This document shows positions 41,198 through 52,603 of a stretch of 64,000 bases of DNA, piece by piece (position 1 is the first letter of the stretch; each line of letters starts with the position of its first letter). The DNA is from Entomortierella parvispora (lineage: Eukaryota > Mortierellomycota > Mortierellomycetes > Mortierellales > Mortierellaceae), in NCBI GenBank assembly GCA_963573315.1, contig OY752153.1:992001-1056000 (forward strand), read 5' to 3'. The position numbers and the translations under genes are program-made. The notes beneath the pieces were generated by a model, which did not search any database, had not been told where the DNA came from, and saw nothing but the letters and a program-made list of their open reading frames with translations.

Positions 41198-41509
41198 TTA
41201 AGATGAGACCATGACAGTGCCCAGCATGAAGGGATGAATGCTGCAATGGTACTTCAGCGTGCCAGCGTCCATAAACGTGAACGAGAATGACTGACCCTGG
41301 GCCAGGTTGTTGGAGGCAAACGAGGAACCATCATCTGAAGTGACAGTGTGGTCAGCACTGTCGTTATTGGTCCAAGTGACTTGATCACCCGGCATGACAT
41401 CGACCTCTTGCGGCTGGAAGCTGAAGTCCTTGATCGCCACCATATGGACGGCTGCAAAGACAGGAGCCAGAAGAGCAGAAATAACGGAGATAGCGTACCA
41501 AAAGCGCAT
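41198..41509 (-). CDS. Secreted cupredoxin (plastocyanin/azurin-like), 103 aa
   Basis: Start chosen at 41509, where MRFWYAISVISALLAPVFA gives a signal peptide; the frame is open further upstream but only across leader sequence. The mature ~83-residue domain has the type-1 copper ligands: His54 (ADHTVTS), Cys89, His92 and Met95 in YHCSIHPFM. The FSFQPQEVDVMPGDQVTW strand pair is typical. Likely a secreted blue copper protein for electron transfer or copper binding. It is convergent with the cytochrome b561-like gene; co-function is possible but unproven. Confidence 0.85.
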   Translation of the reverse strand: MRFWYAISVISALLAPVFAAVHMVAIKDFSFQPQEVDVMPGDQVTWTNNDSADHTVTSDDGSSFASNNLAQGQSFSFTFMDAGTLKYHCSIHPFMLGTVMVSS

Positions 41510-42414
41510 GTTTGTTGTAGCGTGGGATTTGAGGGGAGTGCAATTGAAGGTTCGTGAAAGAGATGAAAGGGAATGAAGAGGAAGGAGGGAAGAGGGAAGA
41601 GGGGAATGACAAAAACTGCAGTAATCGACCTTCGAGAGGAGCGTGTCACGCGTGTCCAATGGCTGAACACTCAGTGTGACTACTACCAATGGTTTTTTTC
41701 TGGCTGGCCGCGTTCTGGATGAGATCAATCTCATTGACTGGTGACAAAAAGGGATCCCGGGATCAGAAAAGTGTCATATTTTCTTCTAAGCCGGGGAGGA
41801 AGGCCTAGACGCGGTGAGGCAGATCGTACGTAAAGAAATTGAGGCTCGTGCATCGGAATAAACGACAGCCGCCCTCGGCTCAGTGGCCGACACCCCGCGT
41901 GCGTCTAGCAATAGCAAGTGAAAAAAAGCTACGCATATCCGTTGCTAGGCAGCCTCCGTCATGTCTCATCTCGGAGAACGGGGGGCTAATGAACGAGCTT
42001 GCATGCGTGCATGCATTCACAAAAAAAAGAGGACGCGTACCACGTGACGAAGAAGCCAACAGATCCGATCTGCGCCCAAAGGGCCTTTCCCGGGGATTCT
42101 TCTGTCGTCTAGTTGCAAGGATGCAGGAACGATGAAAGGCTCTTTTTGCTCGCCTTGACCCTACCCTTCCCCCTGCTTCATCCTCCTCTCCTTTGCTGAC
42201 TGCAGCGCTAATCGCCCAGGTTCCAAGTTCCTGCAGCAGCGGCACGACAGCAGAACGACGCGAGAGGAGAGAGATTTCCTTTCCGGGCGTCCTTGGCGTC
42301 TCTTTTTTTTTTGTTCTTTCCTTCCTTTTTCTTTCTTTCTCTCTTTCTCAGCACCACGCTTCCTTTTATCCCTCTCTCCATCTCCTTCTCTTTTTCCCCC
42401 TGGGTCCTTCACAC
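41510..42414. other. Intergenic, divergent promoter region
   Basis: About 900 bases between the cupredoxin (-) and FUN14 (+) starts. CT-rich just before the FUN14 gene. No gene seen. Confidence 0.5.
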
Positions 42415-43416
42415 ATGCTGCCCTCATCACTTGGCTTGCTGAGGCACTCTGCCACCATTCCCTCTTCAGTCTCATCCACCGCATTCAAGGCCGCCATTGG
42501 CCATGCGCGCCCATTGTCAAACACCACCGCAGCTGTCCGTCCCCTCGTCTGGCAATCAAAGTCTCCTCTGCATCAGATCCGATTCGCCTCCACACACTCA
42601 TCCGCGGGTTGTAAGTGCCTCAAGTCAGAATGAATGGAATCAACCCTTTGGAAGGAGGGACCATTGGAATGCAATGGCAAACAAGATTATAACCCACCAT
42701 AATTTTTTCTTAATCCCTTATTAGTGCAAAGGAATGCTGCCGCACAGTCCTCTCTCGTATCACAGGTTGTGGGATTGAAGAGTGCAGGCCCATCAACGGT
42801 CAAAGTCAATGGCTGGATCGGGACAGGAGCTGCCACGACCTGTCTCTTCGGACCTTTGATTTGGAACAAGGTTGCCATGATGCATCCCGGATTGGCTCCG
42901 ACGGCTCGGGTCGCCCACTGTGCCGCTTCACCCAGTGAGTATCTCAGCATCACAAAAAAAAACCATCCCCCAAGGTAAAATATAAAGTAGCAGGAACTGA
43001 CAAACCTGATCCCCCCTTCCTTTCTTCTAGTCGGAGTCCGATCGGGGGCAACATATGATTTTGAAAAGGAATTCGGCACCAAGGAACCATGGCTCAATAG
43101 CAAGGAATTGACATTCGGCATGGCCATGGGACTCTGCTCTGGATACTTGGTCAAGAAATTGGGCAAGATGGCCATGCTGGTGGTCGGACTGGGCTTTGTC
43201 TCGTTGCAATTGTTGGCCAATTCCGGATACATCACCGTGAACTGGGTCAAGATTGAACGGAAATTCAAGTCCCAGTTTGATCTGGATCAGGATGGTCAGG
43301 TCACTTTGAACGATGCCAAGCATGGATTCAGAGGCTTGCTGGAACTCTTGACAAAGAACTTTCAATTCAAGTCGACTTTTGCTGGTGGATTCGTTTTGGG
43401 ATTCAGGTACGGTTAA
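42415..43416 (+). CDS. FUN14-domain mitochondrial protein with an EF-hand-like loop (263 aa)
   Basis: Exons 42415-42610, 42725-42934, 43031-43416; 792 nt. The N-terminus is rich in Ser/Arg/Ala (LGLLRHSATIPSS, QIRFASTHSS), fitting a mitochondrial presequence. The FUN14 membrane region has Gly-rich helices (GMAMGLCSGYLVKKLGKMA, MLVVGLGFVSLQLLANSGY, VNWVKIERKF) and ends GGFVLGFRYG. Between helices lies DLDQDGQVTLND, which fits the 12-residue EF-hand loop (D1, D3, D5, G6, V8; D instead of E at 12). Reading through AGGTACGG gives a normal family C-terminus. Splicing there would run antisense into the next gene and is not preferred. FUN14 proteins act at the mitochondrial membrane, e.g. in mitophagy in animals. 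Confidence 0.85.
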
Positions 43417-43601
43417 GCAAGTAAAAGTCTCTTACCTGCCAGGCCGTTATCATGGAAAATCAGCCATTATCATAGAAAAACAAAGAAATATAGATACAAA
43501 CGGCTCAGTGGACTACTAGCTTGTATTTGGGGGGTATAACATTTGATATGTACTGGATTGCGAACTCGAATTATTTCTTTTTTTTTCAGGAAAATGCCTC
43601 T

Positions 43602-46160
43602 TTACGCCCTTTCGCGGCCAATATTATCCACAGTAGGAAACTGCGTAAATTCACGTGGAGCGGGAAGTGCGTTCTTGTTGAGCTTGGTCGTGCTGGTGGC
43701 CGAAGACAATGAAACCCGTTCCGAGGAGGAAGGGGTAGATCCCGGTGAAGGAGGCTGCACCATCAAACCGCCCATGCCCGCCGTCAAAATCTGATTAATC
43801 TCAAACGAAGAGGTTGAAGTGGTCGGGCTGATCCTCGGGAGCTGAACTCTGGAAGCAGCGGCCGAGGAAGAGGTTTGTTCGTTCTGCCGGTCCTCGTTCA
43901 ACAAGAACATGGCAGCGTGGGCCTTGGCCAAGACCAAAACCTCGAGCGAGTTGCGACCCTTACCGGCGACCAGGGCTGGGAGTCCCAAGAGGGTTGGGTT
44001 GATCGTGCTCAAGAGATACTTGAACTTTTCTTCGGCCTTGTCCAAATGACCATAGTGTCTCATGATCAAGCCCATGTTGTAGTGGGAGAAATAGTAGGCG
44101 TAGGTATCGTCGAGGATGTAGGGTGCATACCGGAACACGGTCTTGAACGATCGAACGGCCAAGCTGGCCATGTCTGCATCATAGGGCTCGTCGGGGAAGA
44201 AGGCAATGTTCTTGGCAACGAGACCCAAAAGATAGTGAGCAATACAAAAGTCGTCATAGAAATGGGAATAGCCATCCAGCTTGTCGGCTTTGGTGAGAGT
44301 GTGGATCGGGTTGCGAAGGGCAGAAAAGAGGCCCTTGGTGGCCTCGATCGTGTATCCACCCTTGGGCAGAGGCTTGTCTGCAATAGCGACCATAGAAGCA
44401 GGGAGGAGCGCCTCCAACTGCTCGACCGTGACCATGATATTGGAAAGGGCGACCCGGAGAGACTTTAAGGGCATCATGTCGAACCCGTTCCAGAGTACCA
44501 AAAAGTCGTAATCGGGGAGAAGCAAACGGTGACCTTCGTTCAAGTAACGGTTGGCCTTTCTTGCGCAATACGTCTGAAAGATGCAACCAGTCAGAAAATT
44601 ATCAATAACCATATCTCGCAAACCGAAAGGATAAAAAGGACCAAAGAAGGGTACCCACCTCAGGAAAGATATGGATTCCACAGAATGTCTGCATTCCTGG
44701 CTCGACCTTGGCCATCAGCTCGTCCACGCGTTTTGCCTCTTTGGGCAAACCTCTTGTCAGGGTCGTGATTGCCGCCAAATATCTGAAGATGGTCTTTGTC
44801 CACATGCTCTCCCTCAGCAAAATTCTACTCTTGGTGCACGCCAGATCATAGTCGCTCTCCATCATGGCGCACATCAATTGTTCAAAGATTGGTGCGTGCT
44901 TGACCTTTTTCCATTGCTCTTCCACATGGAACGTCTCATAAATCGCAATTGCGTCATCCAGTCGAGTGTTGACCTGTGCATGTCTCGCCTTCAAGAACAA
45001 GAACAACATCGAGTTTGGGTATCTGTGCAAGTTGTAGTTGTTGATTTGTTCCGCAAACGAGTAGTCCACATGTCGGAAGGGCAGGAAAGAGGCCGCAATT
45101 AAATGAATCGCAATTGGGGCCACATCGCAGAGTTGGCGACGCATGCCACTGTTGGTATGGGAGGCCATCCGTTCTTGGAATTCGAGTGGGGTTTCTGTCC
45201 CGACAGCGTTGGGATCCCATTCTCCTGCCGTGTTCAAAAGCGCCAATCCCCAATCGCGATCAGAGGGGAAACCCACAAATTGGAGGAGCTTGATGATAAC
45301 CTCGGGCAAGAAACTGATGGCAATGTTGAAGAGTGAAGCCGCAAAGATCAAACCTGTGACCAGATGTTCGTCCAAATGATGTTCCGAGATATCGCCTCCT
45401 GCCTTGAGCTCTGCATCGACCTGATCAAAGTGAGATTTCAAGCCGTTGAAGATGGCAAAGGCCGAGCGTAACGAGACGGATTCTTCCAGCAGTGACCAAA
45501 AGTCTTGATGGTAGAGAACGCTGAATCCCGCTCGAAGGACCGTCGCCTCTGCATACACAAGTTCCTATTCATCGAATAGACGTCAGACGTTTTAGGTTGG
45601 TTGCTTTGCTTCCTTCTTTCTAAAACATGAACCCTTCTTTTTTAACACCAAAGAGACGTTACTGCGTGCTTTTCAATCCTTGTCATTCCTCGGAAACTTG
45701 CTCCTCCCACCGATCCAACGACCCAACTTCCAAAGGCCTTGACAGTTCCAGTGACGACGGATTCGTTGGCACTCTTTCGCTGCTTGTTGGTCACCTTCAA
45801 GGTCAGATCAAAGCTCTTCATAGCCTTTTCGATATCATCCGGGTGGAAACTCAAGATGGCCTTCAAAGCATCGACGAGGGCCTTTCCAAAAGTATAATAC
45901 ATCGACTCGGGTTTATGACGTCCTCGAAGTAACTCTTCACCCTGGTTCATCTTGTTGTCAATAAAGAAGTCCATGACGATCCGGAGCTCTGCCAGATCTT
46001 CATCCAGAGATTTCTCCAGAGAGGACTTTCGAGGCGAAGAGTCGGGAAGTGGAGGTCGGACCAGTCGATGCCAGTTCGGGACTGGCTTTTTGAGGGTGGG
46101 TAAGGCTGCCGTCTGACGAGAGGGGTTGATGGGCGGTGGTTGTTGTTGGTAATGCATCAT
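43602..46160 (-). CDS. IML2/TTC39-like outer-membrane TPR protein (791 aa)
   Basis: Exons 46160-45663, 45564-44659, 44573-43602; 2376 nt, all phase-0 junctions. It matches the DUF3808/IML2-TTC39 family: SVVTGTVKAFGSWVVGSVGG, YAEATVLRAGFSVLYHQD, SLRSAFAIFNGLK, then TPR-like helices (SMLFLFLKARHAQVNTRLDDAI, THY-type YCARKANRY, HYNMGLIMRHYGHLDKAEEKF). In yeast IML2 is a mitochondrial outer-membrane/inclusion-body clearance factor; the role here is by family. The C-terminal ~90 residues are Ser/Thr/Pro-rich and probably disordered. Convergent with FUN14; stops are ~185 bp apart. Confidence 0.88.
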
Positions 46161-47765
46161 GGTGATGAGGTACTTGGGTGGACGTTTACACAGCCAAGGA
46201 GGAGATGTGGACAGAGATGAAGGAGAGCAAGATGTGGAGGCGGGATGAAGTGCTTTACTGCAGGGCTGCGATGGGCGAAGTCGACGGAGGGACAGGATGG
46301 AGAGAAGAAAGAGAGAGGAGAAGAGGGAAAGAAAGAAAGGGTGTGGTTTTATTCCTTCTCGTCATGACCAAGAAACTGCTTTCGTTAGCGTGCTCTCATC
46401 TCATGCCAGCCGCTCTCAACTCATTTTTTTTCTTTGGCTTGTGTTTGTGGACTTCTTTGTTGGTGTCCGTCTCGGCTCTCACATTGTCTGCCTCCACTCT
46501 TGGGTCATCCTTTGACTATCTTTTTTCTCTACGTCTGCTGGACGAACCACTCTGTCCCACACACCCTGGTTTCCGAGTTTCCTGCCCCTCCACACCTTGT
46601 GCAGCATGCATGCAGGAGTTGATTTTTAAAGTCCATCTGCGGCAGAGGCCTTGGCAGCCGAAAAAAGGGCTGAGGAATCAAGCCTAGTCACCGTTGAGCA
46701 ATACAAACAGGTCTAACCACGCGGTCGTTGTTTGTGGAGAATTTCTTTCTGCATTCCTCCACAACTGTTGCTGTTTCTATTGTAGTCTACCCAATTGTTG
46801 TGGTCACAAAAGTACCCCACCTTTTGCTCTATTACCCTTCGAGAGCCGGGGCGAAGGCCCAGAGCAGCGGGTTTTATTCTAGTTGCTGTTGCTGTTTTCA
46901 CAATTGCAACTTTTGGGAGGTTGGGTGCAAGCTCGGTCGAAAACGCAAAATAAATTAGGTCGTTGTCTGTGTGACGGACAGACTAAAACTTGCTGGTCCA
47001 GCCAAGATGAGGAAAGGCACATGCTATTGATAATAGCAGGTCAAGTGCTGTAGTGGCTTTCCTTGTCTCCGTCTTGGCTCACACTGGACCCTTAGAAAGC
47101 GTTTGTTTATGAAGGGGAACCGATGAAAGTGTCGCACAAACACACTGCTTTGAATTGCCCCGAGCGATTGTCCACCTCTTCATTCCCTTTGTCCTCCACC
47201 ACCTTTGGGGTCAATGCCAAGAGGTTCCTTGTGCTTTCCGGCTGTGCTCCTTTGGACCGGCTTGCAGGAAAGCTGGCTTGAGACTTCTGAGGCCCTGTCA
47301 CACGGACACCGCTATCTTGAGGGTAATCCGGACGTGCCTGTGCAAAAAAAAAAAAAAAAAAAAAAAAGGAGCGACAGAGTGTAATGAACCGTCAAGCAGT
47401 CGATTCAGTTCTCGAACCCTGACATGATGACATGATAGCACGCCGTGCAGATCCTTCGAGTTTCAAAGATGCAATTCTTCAAGTTGGCGGCAAAAATGTG
47501 AATTGGTGGCGCGGTATTTTGCTGGTGTGACATGAGAGTTTGGCGACATCCCGAGCACCAGCAGTCTGGATGCACAGCTGTCATGATGTCCACTCTTCCG
47601 ACCATCTCAGCTCTGGTGTCCTCGCTGCCTTCATTCCTGTCCGACGACCCCAAAGGCTCTTCGCTCTTCCTCAATTTCATCACCTACCGGTCACGTGTTC
47701 ATCCGGAAGCATTTTCAAAGTCCATTCAGCTGCGCCTTGTTCATTCTCTTTTTTCCCCTTCCACC
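46161..47765. other. Intergenic, 1.6 kb, divergent promoters
   Basis: Between the IML2-like (-) and MetAP (+) starts. Contains a run of over 20 A (47345-47367). Several open frames of 60-170 codons show no motif or plausible exon partner. Confidence 0.45.
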
Positions 47766-49391
47766 ATGTCACCCTCATCAGAGCATCTCTGCCAGGGCTT
47801 GAACTGCTCAAAGCCAGCGGCACTTCAGTGCCCTAGCTGTATTAAGCTCGGCATTCCCGACTCGTTCTTTTGCTCCCAGACATGTTTCAAGGACAACTGG
47901 GTAATAGTCCTACTGAAGAAAACTGCAAACCTCAAAGGGGTCGAGGGGGGGAGGGGAGGTTTTCCCGAAGGGGACATAATCTCGGATCACTCATCATTTT
48001 GCCTCCAACTCTATAGGCTACTCACAAAACCATCCACAAGATCGCTGCCATGGCCAAGGGCCCTGTCGGAGGTGCGTCTCCTCTTTGCGATGCTGTGATA
48101 TAGCGGGGGGGTTTTTTTTTTGGGGGGGGGGGAGTTTGACGTACAAGGACTGACTGTTGTTGTCTCTTTTTTTCCCCTATTTGTTTACTGGTGCTTGGTC
48201 TTTTGTACGCGGGCAATCCTTCTGCATGTGCACGATCAAAACGCGGGCAATTTTGTTTGCCATGCGCAGAGGAAGGTGGCTCGGACCCATGGCCTGGTTA
48301 CAAGTACACTGGAACTCTTCGACCATTCTACCCTCTGTCACCTCCTCGCACTGTGCCTGATCACATTCGAAAGCCTGAGTATGCTGAAACTGGAATCCCT
48401 GTGGCAGAGAACCTCAGTCGTAGGACTAACAAGATCGAGGCTCTGCCTGAGAAGGACATTGATATCGTTCGTAAGGTCTGCCAGGTAAATAAGATGGTCA
48501 ATTTCAAAAAAAGGGATCGATTGCGCAACATCTTAGAATCTGAAATCGACGTTAGAGATCTATGGAGTTAACTCCTTTCTTGTCTCCCGGGAATAGATTG
48601 CTCGCGAGGTTATCGACATTGGAATTGCAGCGATCGCGGTTGGCGTGACAAGTGATGAGATTGACCGGATCATCCACGAGGCAACTATTGAGCGGGGTGG
48701 ATATCCCTCGCCATTGAACTACCTTGGCTACAAAAAGTCCTGCTGTATCTCTGTAAACGAGGTTATCTGCCATGCTGTGCCTGATCAGCGTCCATTCCGC
48801 GATGGAGATATTGTTAACCTGGATGTCAGCGTGTACAAAGATGGGTTCCACTCTGACTTGAACGAGACCGTTCCTGTGGGCAATGTCGATGCCAATGGAT
48901 TGCGATTGATCAAGAACGCACGCGAGTGTCTTGAGAAGGCTATTGCCATGGGTATGTGTGTTTTATTTTGCGGTTTGGTATAGGTCCGGTATGAGGTTGT
49001 TGCTAAATATTAGTTTCTGACATGTTTTCTTGGATCTCTAGTCAAGCCCGGTACATTGTACAGAGACCTTGGAAATGCTATCGAGAAGCACGCCACAAGC
49101 GAAGGATTCTCTGTTGTCAAGGCATATTGCGGTCATGGCGTTCACCGCCACTTCCATTGCGCACCCGATATTCCTCACTATGCACGCAACAAGGCAATTG
49201 GAGTTATGAAAGTTGGACACGTCTTCACGATTGAACCCATGATCAACGAAGGCACCTGGAAGGATGAGACCTGGCCTGACGACTGGACTGTTGTTACTCA
49301 GGACGGAAAGCGATCTGCCCAGTTTGAACAGACAATGCTCGTGACAAAGACTGGTGTCGAGATCTTGACTGCTCGCCCTGTCAAGAACTAA
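47766..49391 (+). CDS. MAP1: Methionine aminopeptidase 1
   Basis: Cytosolic metalloprotease removing initiator Met from nascent chains at the ribosome. Exons 47766-47900, 48017-48071, 48270-48484, 48597-48951, 49042-49391; 1110 nt, 369 residues. The N-terminal MYND-type zinc region ([34 protein letters not shown]) marks the eukaryotic type 1 enzyme. The pita-bread catalytic domain shows all five metal ligands in their motifs: [18 protein letters not shown] (two Asp), GHGVHRHFH (His), FTIEPMIN (Glu) and QFEQTMLVT (Glu). The substrate-site His is in the CHAVPD stretch. Complete and typical in length. Confidence 0.95.
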
Positions 49392-50594
49392 GCAGGCTGT
49401 CATGTCTCCTTTTCTCGTGTTTGTCCTGTACATCGACATATACATATGTAGAGCACATATGGGCAGAGTTACTCTTTTTCCTAGGCTCTTCATTCAGTTT
49501 GCTACCAAAACACCAAAACGCCAATTTGGTGGCGTTCGTTTTATGTGGAACCGCCAAAAGGACACACCCTGCAAGCTTTCTTCCGCAAACATTTTTGTGT
49601 CATTTCTTTTCCCTTTCACCTTCTTTTCCCTTCATATATCTCCCGGTAACATACCGAGATGAGAGTGCGACCTCTCCTGTCTTTAAAAATAAACGCTCTA
49701 CTGGGGTTATTTTGTGCAAAAACGAGTGAGGTATCTTCTTTGATGGTGTACAGTACTTTACCTTGCTGCACGATTCACGAAATAAGATGAAGGCCGTTTG
49801 TAAAAGCTTGGATCTATTCCCAGAAGGTCCCAGTAAAAACATGCCCGACTCGCTCTCCTTCCCATGCCCACGCGTACACTACAGCTATTGTTGATATGAA
49901 AATAAGATCCAGTCGCCGCCTCCAATCTGGCAGAAAGATGTACCATGGGGTATCCACGCAAGGTCTCATCTTTGCTGCTAAGTATAAGAGTGAGCACTTA
50001 TGACGACAGCAACAGACAATCAAGGACTTGTTGAGAGAGAAAAGGGGGGGAAGAGATTGTTTTATTTTGCAATCCCGCCCAGCATCGCTTTACGCCCACT
50101 GCCGATTGCCCTGTTTGGGGCGGGGGCGGACCATGTCCCACACCTCCGTGTTTTTCAGGAGCGCTACCCGGGTAAGGACTCAAAAATTTACCAAGGTACG
50201 AGCAAGAGAAAAAAAAAAAAAAAAAAAAAAGAAGAGCCAGGCGCAAAATCGACGGGACGGCGTCCCCTCTGCACTTTGGGACTTTTGTTGCACAAAGAGA
50301 GAGAGCGTTTCTCTTGTGTGCGGTGTGTAGCCCTCCGCCCTGTCTTGCATCCCACTTTGGAAGAGAGCTCTGCAGCAAACACAACGTGAGGCGCACGCAC
50401 GTCTGAGGTGGGGACGTGAAGAGAAGAACTAGCAGCAAGAGAGCGAACGTGGTGGGGGCGATCAAGAGAAACTTCTACAGTCGTGGGCAGACGCCAGGTG
50501 GCAAAAATCAAAGAGTTTTTTACTTTTTTCTGTTTCCGATCTTGAGAGCACATCTCTCTTTCGCTCTCCTTCTCTATGTATCTCTGTCAATGTC
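49392..50594. other. Intergenic, no gene recognised
   Basis: 3' flank of MetAP and about 1 kb of unassigned sequence with an A run at ~50210-50230. Open frames on the minus strand are antisense to low-complexity sequence. Confidence 0.45.
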
Positions 50595-50634
50595 TTGTCT
50601 TCAACGTTGATTTTTTTACAGTATTTTATTTTTA

Positions 50635-51056
50635 TGCATCTCTGTCGCTCTTCTTCAGGGCCTTACTCTGTCGGGCTGCCGCACAGTCCGTCCATTTTTG
50701 CTCAATCATCAGACAGCAGGATCGAGAATCCATCTGGACCTGAAGATTGGGGGGCTCGAGATAGAGAGATAAAGGAAACCTTGAACCTTGAACCGCGTCT
50801 CGAGCAAGGCATGAAAGGAATGGAAAAGCTGTTGAACCGTGCCGTAACAACACCAAGTCTGTCTGAAGAGGATCATGATCATGTTCATTACGACATGACA
50901 CAGCTTCACAGCCTCGATGATTATCATTTTTTACTGCTGCTGGTAAAAATATCGAACGAAAAGAAAATCTTGTGTGTCCAGCTGTCCCTGAAAAACCTCA
51001 TTCATGCAACGGGCGTCAGAGAACATCCATGCAGTCGGCCACTATTCTCAGAGTAA
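50635..51056 (+). pseudogene. Possible gene fragment with an HR1-like helix
   Basis: An open frame from the ATG at 50635 reads GPYSVGLPHSPSIF and then the helical segment REIKETLNLEPRLEQGMKG followed by MEKLLNRAV. That pattern is like HR1/REM Rho-binding repeats, in which a Glu-Leu-x-Ile-Glu...Lys-x-Gly-Ala-Glu-Asn pattern is usual. A splice donor (CTG/GTAAAAAT, ~50942) fits the end of this part. I find neither a following exon nor the rest of an HR1 protein, so it may be a relic or chance. Confidence 0.25.
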
Positions 51057-52603
51057 TGTGCAGCATAGTTCAATAGATACTGAAGTCTCGTACTCAACAA
51101 TGTATGACAGCGCATCCCGCAGTCACCCTCCTGTACCAGAACGAGAAACCTAGACCTTGACTTTTTGACTCTCCAAAAATACCACCGGCCAAAGAGTGAA
51201 TGGCCAGGCCGAGAGAGAGTGAGTGAGTGAGTGAGTGAGTGCGTGTGCGCCTCTTGGTCAATTGAGAGCCTTGGGAATAAACTTCAGAGATGCTTTGTGT
51301 GAGTGTGTGTGTGTGTGTGTCTTTTGTTCTGTCCGCTTTTGTCTTTTTGTGAAAAAGGCACAGACAAGAGAGCAAGGACAGGGTGCAGAGGGCTGGATCG
51401 GATACTGCCGCGCTGCTGCTGCATCGACTCTCTTGTTGGCTGTCTGCTTCTGGTGCTCTCAACCCACCAACCTTGTCTTTTTCCAGAGATCCGCTCATTG
51501 ATCAACCGAGAGGGGTGAAGGGAAAGGAATGCGCCACCATTCGTGAAAGGTTATTTTTGGGGCTGACAAAAAAGACGAGACCGTGGAAACGGGAATGGGC
51601 GATGCAATGACTTTGCGAAAGGGGAAAGGGAAGGAAGAAGACGGAGCGAGAGAAAGGAGGATGCATGAGGAGAGAGAGAGATGCATTGCCATTGGGAGCA
51701 CGCGCCCACGCTCACGCCCGCCCACGCCCACAGAGGGAGACGACCGCGAGGAAGGAACGCGACGAGCGATGGACGCACAGGGACAAGATGCCTTTTCGGT
51801 CTGGTGGCACCCACCCCTCGCGCCCTCTGCTAAAAATAGGGAAGGAACAAGAAGCGAAGAGAGACAGGAGGTGTGGGCCGATGGACGTGTGGCCAGTGGA
51901 TGCAAAGAAGGATGTTGTAGATCAGAGAGGGTTGATCGGGATGGAGAAGAAGGAAATGTCATTGTCGGCACGGAGGACTGACGAAGAAGAGGACTTGCAG
52001 AGAACACATAGAATACACACACACGCGATCGGATCGGAATCGGACTCTGTCTCCGTCCTGGCGCCCCCCTTCTGTCTCTTTCTACAGAACACCCCGCCCT
52101 TGCTGTTTGTTGTTGTTGCTGCTGTAGCTGGTGGTGGTGATGATGAGGGTGGTGGTGCTCTCAGGGACGGACGGATGGGGGCGACAGAAAGAAAGACACA
52201 CACACATACACACACAGACAGACGCCATCATCATCATCAGTCAAAGTCAAACAGTGTGAGCAGAACAGCACACCCCCGGGTTGGCACACTGCACACCTGC
52301 ACACTGTGTGCCTTTTTTTCTTTTTCTTTTCTGGGCCCCTCCTTCTTGCTTCCTCTTCTTCCTCTTCCTCTTCCTCCTCTGCCCTTTTCTCTTTACTTCT
52401 TTCCTCTTTTCTTCTTTTCCTTCTTCCCCTTCCTCTTCACTTGCAGTCCCACAGCCTTCTTATACCCCCTTCCTTCTCTTTTACTGTTTCTTTTCTTTTC
52501 TTTTCTCTTCTCTTTATCTGCCGCAAACTGCAATTCTCCTCTCTTTCCCTTCTCTCTCTCCCCCTTCCATTCCTTTCCCTGACAGTCAGGGCACAACCCC
52601 AGC
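51057..52603. other. Intergenic with several microsatellites
   Basis: (GAGT)n at ~51219-51241, (TG)n at ~51303-51320, GA-rich sequence at 51600-51690, (CA)-rich at ~52194-52220, and a long C/T-rich leader at 52310-52600 before the fucosyltransferase-like gene. Frames open here are low-complexity. Confidence 0.5.

Noticed and set aside
43417-43794. Extra FUN14 exon after a GTACGG donor
   Set aside because: It would read antisense through the end of the IML2-like gene; reading through gives the normal family C-terminus GFRYG-stop.
46178-46687. 169-codon plus-strand frame between IML2 and MetAP
   Set aside because: Charged low-complexity start followed by unrelated hydrophobic sequence; no motif, no exon partner, lies in a promoter region.
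51583-52582. Arg/Glu-rich frame of 300 codons
   Set aside because: Built from GA-rich and CT-rich simple sequence and microsatellites upstream of a gene; not protein-like.
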